The position numbers were made by a program, and so were the translations under genes. Positions 34,331-45,761 of a DNA stretch of 64,000 nt are shown piece by piece; position 1 is the stretch's first letter, and every line of letters starts with the position of its first letter. Origin of the DNA: Tretioscincus oriximinensis (lineage: Eukaryota; Chordata; Lepidosauria; Squamata; Gymnophthalmidae). The notes under the pieces are model-generated. The model did no database searches. It was not told the DNA's origin and saw nothing but the letters and a program-made list of their open reading frames with translations. Location of the stretch: assembly GCA_022410635.1 (NCBI GenBank), contig JAJVDF010000139.1, positions 2,203,306 through 2,267,305 on the forward strand, written 5' to 3'.

Positions 34331-36080
34331 GCACTAGGGTAGAAACGCATGAAACCTGCCACACATCCAGGTTTCCAGATTTGTTTTCGTTTTGCATTTA
34401 CACGCGAGAAAACCTTACTGGGCAAGCTTGCCCTTGAGCCATCAGGAAGTAGCTTCAGGTCTTCCACGGGTCTTCGAAGGGCACTTAGGCTCCCAGTGCA
34501 GTTGAAAACATTAAAGAAAAACAACCCAAGGGAAAGATATAAATTGGAATATTCTGATTCTGTTCTCAAATTTCTGGCTCCTTATCTGGCTTTATTGTGT
34601 TGATTTTAATTTCAGCATGTTGTGAATTGGCGGCCAACAGCTAATTTTGTAGGATAAACTTGAAAAATTACTAACGAATTGCAAGAACGGGTAGATTCAA
34701 TATCCACAAGTTGACTGCAGATGTGATGTTTTGTGTTTATTAGATATCTTTCAGGATCTGTTTGCCAATTTCCTAAAGCTGTTATGGACCACAGTTACAG
34801 GGGAGGGGGAAACAAAACCACATCCAGCCCCCCAATTTCTTGTTTCCTAATCCCACACGGTTTTAGATTTTCTGTTTTCTTTAAACTTACTAGCTTCATT
34901 TCCTCCCAATTCTATTATCTTTTCTCTCCTTAAATTATTATCTTTTCTCTCCTTAAATTCGAACACATATGGCTGTAACAGAGAAAACCACAGCAAAAGG
35001 CACAGATTTGAAACATCTGCACATATGTGGAAATAGCATCCCTACTTCTGCTGAAGCTGCCAGTTTCCATACCTGATGATCAAGGAGTTTCATGCTTCCC
35101 ATCCATGTCTCCAGAACATGATTAAAAACTGTTCGCTGGATGCAAACGAATGAGAGGTTTAGTTTTTCCTTTGCTGATGCTCTTTTGCAATAGTGTGGAA
35201 AACGAGGTCAGCTTCGGCTGTACACCAAATGATTCACACTTCCTAAAATAATACATTTGCACTTCAAGGTTACAATGCAAAAGTGCAAAAATTGTGATTC
35301 CTTGGAAACAGTGTAGGAGAACTGGAGCGAAAATAATGGGTTGTCTTCCTTACATTTTGGGCAGAAAAATAATATTTGCCGAAGTTCTTGTGTGGATAAT
35401 NCAAAGACGAATTTTGAAAATGAAAACATTTTCCACCTCTTTTTAGTCGTACCATAAATTCAGGATAATTTTCTCAGCATTAATTGATAACTTCCCACTG
35501 ACAAATGCTTTTTAAAATGATGGTTTTTATTAGCAAAACTTTCCAGTTCTATCATTTTGTCCGTATTATATTGTGACAACATAATATAAGATGCTTTAAA
35601 TGTTTCCCCTTCAGAGTAAGAGTTCTGTAACTTGCTGCAAATGTCACTCATATTTTTAGGAAAGGAAAACGTGGGTTTTTTTATTTTATTTTTAGGAACA
35701 GCCTGAAAAAGTTTAAAAAAATTTCATAGAATCACAGACACATAAAAGAGAAATCTGGGGCCCCGTTGTTGCTGTTGCAGATTTCAAATGCTAAACCAAA
35801 TCGATTAATTAAAAATTCAGGTTTAACAGGATTCCTGTTTGATATTATTTCCCCTTAAACCACAGAGTCCTTGTGTTTAATAAAACTGCAGAACCACAAA
35901 GTCTTAAAAGAATGACCGATATTGATAAAATGTATGAAGCCCGAATCTCTGTTGCTCTGTGGAAAATGTNTATCTCGCCACAGGGTACCATAAATGCCGT
36001 CAAACATTATATACAAACACATACACAAATATGGGATCTAAACAAACACATCTATAGAATATATATATNTTTACAGATCA
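34331..36080. other. HOXD11-HOXD12 spacer, AT-rich part
   Basis: AT-rich unique DNA with no recognisable gene or MITE; a 21-bp direct repeat of TTATCTTTTCTCTCCTTAAAT lies near 34915-34955. Single Ns occur at 35401, 35970 and 36069. Confidence 0.4.
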
Positions 36081-36386
36081 GGCTTAATCCGCACATCTGT
36101 TTATTCCACTAGAGTTGGATATTCCACAATANACTGGTTTNTTCCAGAATATCTAGCTGCATCCACACGGANCCTNATCCTGGGCTGCCCCTCGGAATAG
36201 GAGCCTGCCAAGCACATGCTAGCGTAGGCTATGGCAGGCCCCGAATGGGGGCTGCCATAGTCTATACTGGCATGTGAATGGCCAAGCTCTGTCCTGAGAT
36301 GTGACCCATAACAAGGCTCCGCGTGGACGGGACATTATGGAATATTCAATTATAGTGGAATAAATAAGTGGTGTGTGGATGCAGCC
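36081..36386. mobile_element. MITE family A split by family B
   Basis: Left half GGCTTAATCCGCACATCTG to TTCCAGAATATC; right half from ATTATGGAATATTC to GTGTGTGGATGCAGCC. A full family B element occupies its centre, beginning 74 bases from the left end. Confidence 0.85.
36155..36333. mobile_element. MITE family B nested in family A
   Basis: Starts AGCTGCATCCACACGG and ends CGTGGACGGGAC, with complete palindromic arms and the GGCCCCGAATGGGGG centre. Several Ns lie in the left end. Confidence 0.85.
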
Positions 36387-36848
36387 TTAGAGGTCTGGTC
36401 TGCAGGCTGGTCTCCTTGTCTTTTCCAAGGGCAGATCAGACTAGTCTTTCGGTGATTGTCTTTCAAACAAATAAGGAAACTGATCCAACAACTCCAAAGT
36501 GCCTCTGGGTTTATTGTCGCCTTTGCAGGGGGGGTTTAGGGGTGGGGGTTCTGCGCCTTGGCCCTCCGGCTCGGGGAGGGGCAGGAAGGAGGGTCTGGGG
36601 TGGGGGCGCCCTCCGATTCCATCGCATCCTTGATTCCTTTGTGCCAAACCCCTATTCTTCAGCCTGGGGCGCTTTCATTCAGGCAAGGCCAAAGTCAAGC
36701 CGATCTTGGGCGGACGGCTGGAGGCAGCGTGGACAATGCTCGGAGCCAAGGGCAGCAGGGGGACGTGGGGGGAGGGAAGGAGGCAGTTCCCAAANGGCGG
36801 GACTCGTGGGGGCGGACGAAGGGGAGAAGCGAAAGGAACTTTACGTCA

Positions 36849-36995
36849 GGATGCATCCACACATCCCTTATTTATTCCAGTACAATTTGATAACCCACAA
36901 CAAAGGATGGATATTCTGGAATAAACCAGTCTGCACAATGCTTTATTGTGGAATAGTTTAATAGTGGAATAAATAAGTGATGTATGGATGCAGCT
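36849..36995. mobile_element. MITE family A copy
   Basis: GGATGCATCCACACATCCC to GTATGGATGCAGC, full length with the family's paired ATAAACCAGTC / ACAATGCTTTATTG centre. Confidence 0.8.
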
Positions 36996-37148
36996 AAAGA
37001 GTGGAGTCAACTGAACACACGGAAACAATTTCATAGAAACACAAGCGATTACACACACATACACTTGCAGTTTACCCCCCCACAGTTTTACACATGCATA
37101 CGATTACACGGTTACACGCGTACACAGTTACACGATCATGCGCAGTTA

Positions 37149-37297
37149 GGCAGCATCCCCACATCACATATTGATTCCATTATAATAGGATATTCCGCAA
37201 TAAAGCATGGGAAGTCTGGAATAAATCAGCCCCCACAATGCTTTATTGTGGAATAGACAACTATAGTGGAATAAATAAGTGATATGCGGATGCAGCC
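37149..37297. mobile_element. MITE family A copy
   Basis: GGCAGCATCCCCACATCAC to ATGCGGATGCAGCC. It sits between stretches of ACACGCGTACAC-like sequence. Confidence 0.8.
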
Positions 37298-37557
37298 TCA
37301 CGCACACAATTATTCACTCGTACACAGTTGCGCGCGCACAAACGCTTTCATACACAGACGCACAAACGGAGAATGGAGGATTTATTTACTTTTGTTCCAT
37401 CCTGCGGAAAGCGCACACAAGGCTAGAAGAAGGACTGAGATATCTCTCTCTTCCTTCTCTGGGCTGGCGATTCCTCTCCGTGTTCCAATAAACCATTTGT
37501 TCCAGATAAAATAGACCCACCTGATTCTTGATCCTGGAAATCTATGTTACCTCATGA

Positions 37558-37675
37558 GTCCTGTCCCTGCGGAGCCTTATTCTGGACTGGGGTCTGCCAT
37601 AGTCTACACTGGCGTGTGGACGGCCAAGCTTTGTCCCGAGATATACTCCCGAGTAAGGCTCAGTGGGGACAGGAC
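37558..37675. mobile_element. MITE family B copy, internally deleted
   Basis: GTCCTGTCCC and GGGACAGGAC form perfect ends; TCATG occurs on both sides of the element. Part of the left inner arm is deleted. Confidence 0.75.
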
Positions 37676-37827
37676 TCATGGTGAGCAGTTCCTTGAATAA
37701 GGCAGGAGCGTTCTGAAGACGAAGCCCCCCGGGGATTTTATGGTCAATAGAATAATATAATTATTCAAAGGGATACAAGGATGCAAGCGTGTCCTTGTTC
37801 AAGGGCGGACACACCATGGGATCCTCG

Positions 37828-37980
37828 GGCCCCATCCACACGAAGCCTTATTCTGGGTCACATCTCGGGACAGAGATTGGCCATCCACAGGCCAGTGTAG
37901 ACTATGGCAGGCCCCGAATGGGGTTGGCAGGCTCCTATTCCGAGGGACAGCCCAGGATAAGGCTCCGTGTGGATGTAGCC
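37828..37980. mobile_element. MITE family B copy
   Basis: GGCCCCATCCACACGAAGCC to CCGTGTGGATGTAGCC; the inner arm TTGGCCATCCACAGGCC is present, and its partner is shortened after the GAATGGGG centre. Confidence 0.8.
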
Positions 37981-38537
37981 ATAGCTTCCGCATCAAAAAT
38001 GTTTTATCAAGGATTTTCCCCAGAACTTCCAAACTACAGTATTTTATTCCCCCGAGGTACACAAAACCGTGTTTAAGCCTCCAGATTTGCCCCAGTGGAC
38101 AAAAGAGCCGACTCACTTCTGCAGGGCGGGAGGGAAGTAGGGGGCAAGAAGAGTCTTGGGGGGGCATTCAGGGCGCGAAACCTCGGGCCCACCCCACCTC
38201 TCCCCCTTCTCCACACGGGCGTTTGTTCCACTTCAAGGCAAATGAGCCTGGGAGCTATTGCGCTGCGGTTCCCACAGGCCTGAGGCGACCCAAGCCCTCC
38301 TTCCCCGCCTGGGCCCCCCGCTCCGTTCCTTCTGTCGGAGGTGCCCTCCGTCGAGGAGCCAGTCTTGGGCTTGGGGAAGGAAGGAGCCTTTCGCCCATTC
38401 ACCCCTCGGGCTTCCCTGCCTCGCTGCTGGGCGGCCGCCTGCGCGGAAGGAGGCCTTGAAGGGAGACCTTTGGAGACAGAAATCGCCCGGAGGGGTCGCG
38501 GCCCGGACGGAACAGCCCAGATTTAAGGCGCTTCAGT

Positions 38538-38668
38538 GGCTGCGTCCACACATCTCTTGTTTATTCCCCTATGATTGGATATTCCACTACAAAGCATGGA
38601 ATAAATCTGTCCACACACTGCTTCATAGTGGAATATCCAAATATAGTGGAATAAGTNGCTGCAGGCTC
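38538..38668. mobile_element. MITE family A copy, right end decayed
   Basis: GGCTGCGTCCACACATCTC to ATAGTGGAATAAGT; the final 20 or so bases are lost or scrambled near an N. Confidence 0.75.
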
Positions 38669-39842
38669 ACGCGGGGTTTCTGCATGGGAACCACTTGCAG
38701 ACGGGACGGCGCTACAAACCTGCCTTGCTGCGGGTTTAATGAGAGCTGATTTTTCCAACTCTTATGGTGGAGGCCTCCTGAAACCGCTTTTCCCGCTGCG
38801 TGTGCCCTGCACAGACGAGGTTGTGCGAGCAGAGGGNAAGGCATTTGNGGTTTGCGGGAAAGCAGGAGGGAAGATTTGTCTCGGACTTTAACTTGACAGA
38901 GCTTCGTTCCTGTCGCCCACCTATGGTTCCCCGCCTTTTACCCCTCCCTCCTCCCCCGTGTGAGGCAGGGGTGGAGGCGCCACCGGGCAGGTATCCCTCT
39001 TCTCTCCATAAACCCCCTCAGCCCACCAGCCAGACGCCAGCCAGAAAGCCCTGGACACCCCCCCCCCGTCTTTCGGGAAGGGGCGCCGAAGGGAGGCTTC
39101 CCAACGCTTTCCAGAGGCTCCGCTCCCAGCAACGCCATGGCGAGACCCCTGTGCTTGCTGACGTCTCTTCCCACCTCCGAAGGGCCACAGGGGATTCCCC
39201 TCCCCCCGCCGCCCTCCTGCCGTCGGGGCCAAGATGAGCTTCCATTCCCCTGCCAGGCGTCGCCCCGTCAGCCGAAGCTGCCCCCTTCCGAAACCCTGAT
39301 CCCCGCTGCCCAAGCAAGGCAGGACCCCCGGGTTCCTTCTCCCCGGGAGGGCGGCCGGAGGGGCAGGAAAAAGGGCAGAGGGAGGAGAAAGGGGAGGAAT
39401 AAAAGGAAAGAGGAAGGGAGGAGGAAGAAGAGGAAGAGAAAGAAGGAAGGGGGAGAAGGAAGTGGAGAAGGAGAAAAAGTAGGAAAAGCAGGAAGAAGAA
39501 AAATAAGGAAAAAAGAGGAGAAAGGGAAGGAGGAAGACAAGCAGCGCAGGAGGGAAGGGGGGAATCTATGACCTCTCAGAAGTCTTCCATGGAGCCCCAT
39601 CGGCATGAGCCCCCGTGGTTGGCCAGACTTGACTGGCCGCTTAGACGGGCCCTTCTCAAAGTCCCCGGCTGACCAGGCTGGGTCCGAGCCACGGACGCCT
39701 CTCCCCTCCCTCTCCTTCTCCCCCGCCCGGCGTGGTGCATCCGGGGCTGGGGGCCGGGGTTTGCGCGCCCTTGGCGACCCGCGAGGCGGCAGAAGAGAGC
39801 AGCCGCTCAGCCGGGCGCCCAGCCGTCCAACCCGCCGCCCCC
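38669..39842 (-). other. HOXD12 3' flank, GC-rich
   Basis: Probable HOXD12 3' UTR and flank. It holds a 200-bp polypurine tract (39346-39560) but no recognisable poly(A) signal near the stop and no other gene. Confidence 0.35.
39346..39560 (+). repeat. Polypurine GGA/GAA tract
   Basis: About 215 bp of nearly pure purine, 280 bp beyond the HOXD12 stop; in HOXD12 mRNA it would read as a CU-rich stretch. Confidence 0.85.
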
Positions 39843-41495
39843 CTAGGCTCGCGGGAGCTCCCCCTGGCGCAGCCCCGCCCGCTTCTTCTTCATGCGCCGG
39901 TTCTGGAACCAGATCTTCACCTGCTGGTCGCTGAGGCTGAGGCGGCCCGAGAGCTCCTTCCGCTTCTGCCGGCTGATGAACTCGCTGAGCAGGAACTCCC
40001 CCTCCAGGGCCGCGATCTGCTGCTTGGAGTAAGGCCGGCGCTTGCTCCTGCCCCGCGCCTGCGCCGGACTCCACGCGAGACCTGAGGGAGAGGCATGTCC
40101 AGGAGTTGGGCTCGGGCTGGGAAGGACCCTCCTCCCTCCCTTTCCCTTTTTCTGCCCCTCCCTCCCCCTCCTCTTCTCACCTCTCCCTTTCTCTCACCTT
40201 CCCTCCCTCCTTCCCTCCCCCTCTCCCTCCCTTCCTCCCNNNNNNNNNNNNNNNNNNNNNNNNNNNNNNNNNNNNNNNNNNNNNNNNNNNNNNNNNNNNN
40301 NNNNNNNNNNNNNNNNNNNNNNNNNNNNNNNNNNNNNNNNNNNNNNNNNNNNNNNNNNNNNNNNNNNNNNNNNNNNNNNNNNNNNNNNNNNNNNNNNNNN
40401 NNNNNNNNNNNNNNNNNNNNNNNNNNNNNNNNNNTCCGCTTGCCATACCGCAGGCCTTTAATGGCGCGAGGAAGCCCACGGAGCCCCGGGCGCCTTCTTG
40501 GGGATGTGGGGGAGGCGCTCCAGCCTCCTGGTCAAGCTGCCGTGGGGCGCCCCAGGATTGGAAGCGCCCTGAGCAACTCTGCGTGCGCGGGGAACAAAGG
40601 CTGGAGGGTTTGTGGGCGGGGGGGGGGAGGGGCGCGTGTGCTGCTGCTGCTGCGCATCCGCTGGTGCAGCCCTGCGGGAGAGGACGTGTGCATGTGTGCA
40701 TCTGCGTGTGAATGTGGCGTGTGCGCGCTCACAGGGCGTGCTCCCTCCCTCCATGCCGCGGGTGCCAGGCCTACCCTCCTGCAGCAGGGGCGCCCTGAGG
40801 CTCGCCGGGGCAGCTGTAGGAGACGGCAGAGTCAGGTTCAAGTTGACGGCTCCCTCGGCCCCCTCCGTCAAGGTTGAGTGCGAGAGCGCCCCCTCCATCG
40901 TCGACGGCTGGGCGCCCAGCCACAGGTTCCTGCCTCCCTCCTGGCCCCTGGGCGCTTGGGGCTGGGGGGCGCCCGCCGACGCCCCCGTGGCCAGCGACCT
41001 CCTCAGCCCCCCCACTCGGGCGCTGCTGCTGGTGGACGCCTCCTCGGCCACGGCCGCCTCCTGAGGGCTTCGCTTGCTGCCGCCGCCTCTTTCGCACCGT
41101 CGAGAGGCGCCGTCGAGGGGGTGGCCGGAGCCCAAAGTGTCTTTGCCGCCACCGCTGCGGCTGCCGGGATTTCGGTCAGTGGCCGCTGCCGCCACGGCGA
41201 AGTAAGAAGGCGGGAGGTGCGCGGCGGCGGCGGGGCTGCCCAGAGCGTGGCCCGGGGGCGCCGTCGTGGTCCTCGCAGGGCAGGGGCTGCTGGCGCACGC
41301 CGTCCAGGCGCTGGACCTGCGCGGGGGGTAAGACAGGGCGGGCAAGGCGGCNGCGGCGGCGGCGGCCAGCGGGTGGTGGCTCCCATTCGTCCGCTGCAGG
41401 CCGGGGAAATAGAAGGAGGAGTCCGCTACTGCCGTCGAGGGCAAGTTCAAGAGCGGCCCCACGTAACCGGGGCGGCAGAGGCTCCGCTCGCACAT
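39843..41495 (-). CDS. HOXD12: Homeobox protein HOXD12 (two exons, divergent)
   Basis: HOX12-paralogue transcription factor; in tetrapods it is expressed in the autopod and genital bud. Exon 1 is 41495-40775 and exon 2 is 40081-39843. The 693-bp intron has donor GTAGGC and acceptor CTCCCTCAG and contains a 195-N assembly gap. The join gives [15 protein letters not shown], aligning with the human DGLPWGAAPGR segment, for a total of 319 residues (human 270). The start [18 protein letters not shown] is diagnostic of HOXD12 and differs from HOXC12. NLNLTL near the end of exon 1 is also conserved. The homeodomain spans about 251-310 with [16 protein letters not shown] intact. The central exon 1 region is long, Ala/Ser/Arg-rich and barely alignable, and the C-terminal tail ([11 protein letters not shown]) is unlike the usual one. 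One N at 41352 is frame-neutral. It appears functional but fast-evolving. Confidence 0.93.
40240..40434. other. Assembly gap (195 N) in HOXD12 intron
   Basis: Run of 195 N within the HOXD12 intron, bordered on the left by a CCTT-rich tract. The true intron length is unknown, but both splice sites lie outside the gap. Confidence 0.99.
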
Positions 41496-42002
41496 CCCCA
41501 GCGCCCTCCGCCTCGCCTGTCAGCAGCAGGGGAGGCGTCGCTTCCCTCCCTGTTCGATCGAGGCGATGTGCTGTGCGGTTGACCGACGGCAAGGTCTCCC
41601 GCCGCCGCCGGGGGCTCCGTCGATCGTTTGCATTGCCCGTCTCTCCTGGAGTCCCGGGAAAGCAGAGGGGAATCCAACGCCGCCGCGCCCGCCGACAGAC
41701 GCCAGCGCTGAGAAAACGAGGTGGGGGAAGGGAGGGGTGGGAGAGGGTCTCCCGGCAAGACCCCCGGAACCTGGCAACTGCGCGCGAAGGTCCTGGTGGC
41801 AAAGTTTTAGAGGAGCCCCCTCCCCTTCACCCCCCCCCCAATCCCCAGGCTTCAACCTGCACACTCGCGCCGCTTCCTGCGCCCTCCCCGTCCGAGGCAG
41901 CCGTGATGTTGGCTCCGCACTTCTGCCTCCTTCGCCACGACGCCCTCAGCCCCTCTCTGCGCACAGAGTTCGCGGTCCCTGGCACCCAGATCCCTCACCC
42001 AC

Positions 42003-42025
42003 TATAGGGTTACAGAGGGGTTGGG

Positions 42026-42059
<34 letters not shown>

Positions 42060-42296
42060 GGGGGGGGGGAGGGGGGGGGGGGGGGGGGGGGGGAGAGGGA
42101 GGGGGGGGGGGGGGAGGGGGGAGAGAGAGGGAGAGAAAGAGGGTGAGAGGGAGGGAGAAAGAGAGAGGGGGAAGGGGAGAAAGGGTGAGACGGAGGGAGG
42201 GAGAAGGGACCAAGGGAAGGTGGGAGAAAGGGAAAGAGGGAGGGATGGACAGAGGGAGAGAGGGGGAGGGAGGGACAAAGGGAGGGAGAAGGGTTG
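42003..42296 (+). repeat. Poly-G then GGGA tract upstream of HOXD12
   Basis: About 110 bp of almost uninterrupted G, followed by about 180 bp of GGGAGA/GAGGG. On the HOXD12 strand it is poly-C. It starts about 500 bp upstream of the HOXD12 ATG and could form G-quadruplexes. Tract length is likely unreliable in the assembly. Confidence 0.9.
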
Positions 42297-42614
42297 TGTG
42301 AAGGGGGGGCGCATCCTCCATCTATGGGGGGGATTTCAAGGTAAGAAACGGCCATCTGGAAACTGAATCAGAGGACACTGACTGGAAAGGAGGGCAAACT
42401 CTACCCTGGAGTAAAGCCACCCTTCCTGCTCTGTGGATGGGCTGGCGGGAGGGATACACAACAAACCTGCCCCCATTTACAGTAACTGGCTCCACAGGAC
42501 AGCGCCATATTTCTCAGTTGTCGCCTCTGTTTCATCCCTTTGAACCATTTCGCCACAGTTTTGTACTGGGCTTTGCCTTCACCTCATAAGGCAGAGATGG
42601 GGTCCAAGGCTGGA

Positions 42615-42865
42615 TTCGCCCTTAGCCTTATTCTGGGTCATATATTGGGACAGAGCTTGGCAGGCGCCTTGTGCAAGATACAGCACAGAATAAGGCTCAA
42701 TGGNGAGCTGAACTAATCCAGTCTTTCAAGTCTACAAATGGATCCATTGTGAAAATTGCACCTTGGAATAGAGACCTGGCACAACAGGCTAGTGTTCGGG
42801 GCCTGCCATAGTCTACAGGAGCACGTAGATGGCAGGATCCTATTCAGAGATGTAGACTAGAATCA
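42615..42865. mobile_element. Two decayed MITE family B pieces
   Basis: The first piece (to about 42712) has CTTATTCTGGGTCATAT and CACAGAATAAGGCTCA. The second (42756-42865) has TTGGAATAGAGACCTGGC, GGGGCCTGCCATAGTC and GCACGTAGATGGCAGG. They may be one old element broken by an insertion or two separate copies. Confidence 0.6.
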
Positions 42866-43640
42866 CCTAAAGATCCAAAGTCATAGCTTTACTTGCAAAT
42901 CGATTCCTTGGGAAATAAGCCCCCCAAACCCTGGAGATCTATTATAACCCCACCTTCTCGGCTGACTTTATCTACAACAGAAATGACAATATATTTTTTG
43001 GGGTGGGGGCACATTTCATCTACCCCTTTGAAAGGAATCCTTCCTGGGAATCTGTAATGAAGCCCAAGGAAAAGACGACAGAAAGGGAATTCGGCGGTTG
43101 CCCTTTCCAAACCTTGGACTTACAGCCGAGAAAGGGCTGCTTGCCTAGTTGGATTTCGAGGAGAAAAACCTGGAGGGACTCCGGAAGCATTGGCCGTACA
43201 GACGGCTATCCTAGCTGCTTGTGAAGAAAATAATAATTTTCGTGGTTTGAGGAACTGGTCCGCGGGAAGGCGGGAAGTAAGGCATAATTGCCTCTTTTAA
43301 AAGTCTATTATCTGGGCAATTAACCAGTATTAATTTGCTCGGGCACCCGTGTTGCAAAAGAGAGAAGAAAATAAATATATTGGGTTTGCTTAAAGCCGAG
43401 GGGAAATCTGCTTTTGTTTTTAATTCGAATTGGTCGCTTTCTGCGCTGGTGCAAACGGGCCATTTTTTACTGAGCTTTTTTTTTTTTTACCACACCTTAT
43501 TGCCTGGACATCCCATAATTCCGGTTAGTCGAAAAGATTAAGAAAGACTCCCTTTTTTACTTTTTAAGATTAAATTGAAGACTTTTTAGCAGACAGACAG
43601 ACTTTAGCAAAGAAGGTCAGTTTGTTGTCTAATGTGACTA
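42866..43640. other. HOXD12-HOXD13 spacer, first unique stretch
   Basis: Mixed unique sequence with AATTACCTATTATA-like AT patches and no recognisable gene. Possible regulatory DNA, but nothing diagnostic is visible. Confidence 0.3.
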
Positions 43641-43645
43641 AATAT

Positions 43646-43789
43646 GGTTCTGTCCCCACTGAACCTTGTTCTAGGCTGTATCTCAGAACTGGAGCCTGCC
43701 ATGCTAGTGTAGACTATGGCAGGGCCTGGATGCGGATGGCCAAGCTGTACCGAAATGCAACTCAGAACAGGGTTCGGTGGGGATAGGCC
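43646..43789. mobile_element. MITE family B copy
   Basis: GGTTCTGTCCCCACTGAACC to GGGTTCGGTGGGGATAGGCC. The arms have diverged in a compensating way (GAACC / GGTTC), showing that the palindrome is kept in this variant. Confidence 0.7.
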
Positions 43790-43799
43790 TTTGGTCAGT

Positions 43800-45010
43800 C
43801 ATAATATTAAGTGGATTCAAAGGATTTCTCTGGAAATAAAAATGTGGGCTATGGGGTCCTCAGAAAACCAGTTAACTAAAAAAAATAAAAAAATAAAAAA
43901 TTTGTTTCATTCATTATTCCATAAGGCAAGATCTCTAATCAACTCATCTCTCGGCTGCTCTGTTATTGGGTTTGCGTCTTTAGCGCTTTCCCCAGCGAAC
44001 ATTATTTAGGTCTGTCCAAACTTCAGTCTCACTTAACTCAACGCATCTTACCCTCGTTTATAAGAAGCCAGTCACAGCTTCTCTTTGAATCTGACACTAA
44101 ATAACTCATAATTACCTATTATAGTGCAATATCTGCACACACATTCGCAAGATTTAATTTTCCATGTCATACGCCCCTTGTTTACCCAAGTTCAGTCCTG
44201 GGTTTTGAACCTGGAAATCACAGCCTTTTCCTCTTAAGTTTAAGGGCAGTGTCCCCCTCGCCTCTTAAGGAACCACAGAACCAAATCCCTTGGCTTTGAA
44301 AGAAAATCTTTAAATCATTATGTCCCCCACACCACCACCCTGATCCTACAGACCACACACGGATGGCCAGAGGATATTGCTTACCACTACCTTTAATTTT
44401 TATTGTTTGACTTATGTCCTCCACTTGAGTCCGACTTATTAACTTGGGCTGTGGGTTTTGCCAGCAGATCTGATGAGGACAGAGTTGCTCCCTAAAATAC
44501 CCCCCCACAAGCACTTAAAAAGAATCTGCTGTTTGCTACAGAACGGCGATTCACATTTCCNAATATTTTCCTTTCTCCGTCTTCATGATTTTGCTCTGTG
44601 CCTATTTTGTCTCTCTCGTTCTGTGAAGTAAAAATGGTTCTTCCATTCTCAATATTCCTATTTACTCAGGGCTGTGTGTGTCTCTTTGGGTGTTTTCTAG
44701 TGTTTGGTTTTATGAAGGAGAAGGAGATGAATGATATATTTTTGCTCCTTAAAATAAATAGCTCAAGGATTTAGTTTTTCTGTCCTTCTCTTCCTGTCTG
44801 TATATAGAGAGGATTTATTTACTAAACAATTTTAAGTAAAAAATCCCACATCTTTCACATTCTCGCTCCTTTGCATGAATGTACCAATTCACTGAAGGAA
44901 ACATGGATTAAAAGTGCTTAATATACAGCACTAGGTTAGCTCTTCAACAACTGGAAATCAGTCCCATTATTTTATCCGGAACAAACTGCAAAAAANCTAT
45001 TGAGGAACTT
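43800..45010. other. AT-rich spacer, no gene seen
   Basis: Unique AT-rich DNA between HOXD12 and HOXD13; no homology recognised and no MITE. Single Ns at 44562 and 44996. Confidence 0.35.
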
Positions 45011-45016
45011 TATGCA

Positions 45017-45123
45017 TCAGGATGCATCGACACATCACTTATTTATTCCACTATAATTGGATATTCCACAATAAAGCATGGATATTGTGGAATTAATCAG
45101 TCCCCATCAGACTGGTGTGTGGA
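45017..45123. mobile_element. MITE family A left half, cut by a SINE
   Basis: GGATGCATCGACACATCAC through AATCAGTCCCCATC; the right half is missing and a SINE poly-A tail (reverse) follows at once. Confidence 0.7.
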
Positions 45124-45375
45124 TTTTTTTTTTTGTACATATATCCCAGCCTATACTTGAAGATCTCAGGGTGGCCAACCAAAGAGCTGCACATACAGCT
45201 TTTGTTGTTTTCTCCACAACAGACACCCTTTGAAGTAGGTGAGGCTGAGAGAGTTCTAAAGAACAGTGACTGGCCCATGGTCACCCAGCTGGCTTTCATG
45301 GAGGAGTGGGGAATCAAACTGAGAGACTACTAGATAAGAGTCTAACACCCTAACCACTACATCAAACTGGCTCTC
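45122..45375 (-). mobile_element. tRNA-derived SINE
   Basis: On the minus strand: a head AGTTTGATGTAGTGGTTAGG, which holds an RNA polymerase III A-box-like sequence, then a B-box-like GTTTGATTCCCC, the body GCCAGCTGGGTGACC and TGTCTGTTGTGGAG, and an A-run tail. Lizard-type tRNA SINE. The head resembles a tRNA but the element is not a tRNA gene. Confidence 0.8.
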
Positions 45376-45582
45376 AAGTCAATCCAAGCCCCGTCTATTG
45401 CTGAATTTTAATTAATTTTATTGGACACCTTCCGTGTGTTTAAGATGGTTGATTGTGATTACTTAATTATGAGACTTAAGAAATTAATATTGTAATGTAT
45501 TCTTGTCTATGTTGGAATAAGCCAGGCTAGAACTTACTACAGAATAAATTTACAGAATATGCTATGGAATAAGCCTGACTAG

Positions 45583-45761
45583 GGCTGCATCCACACAGAG
45601 TCTTATTCTGGGTCACACATCAGGACAGAGCTTGGCCATNCACATGCTAGTATAGACTAGGGCAGGCCCCGAATGGGGCCTGCCATAGTCTATATTGGCA
45701 TGTGGATGGCCAAGCTCTGCACCGGGTGTAGCCCAGAATAGGGCTCCATGTGGATGAGGCC
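45583..45761. mobile_element. MITE family B copy with family A terminus
   Basis: Begins GGCTGCATCCACAC, identical to the family A end, then continues as family B; it ends GTGGATGAGGCC. TAG flanks both sides. Full palindrome with the GGCCCCGAATGGGGCC centre. Confidence 0.85.

Noticed and set aside
39268..40074. 268-codon open frame across the HOXD12 homeobox
   Set aside because: Out-of-frame reading of exon 2 continuing into the polypyrimidine 3' flank; the proper frame ends at 39843.
41566..42366. 266-codon open frame upstream of HOXD12 on the plus strand
   Set aside because: Its second half is translation of the poly-G/GGGA tract; no domain is visible.
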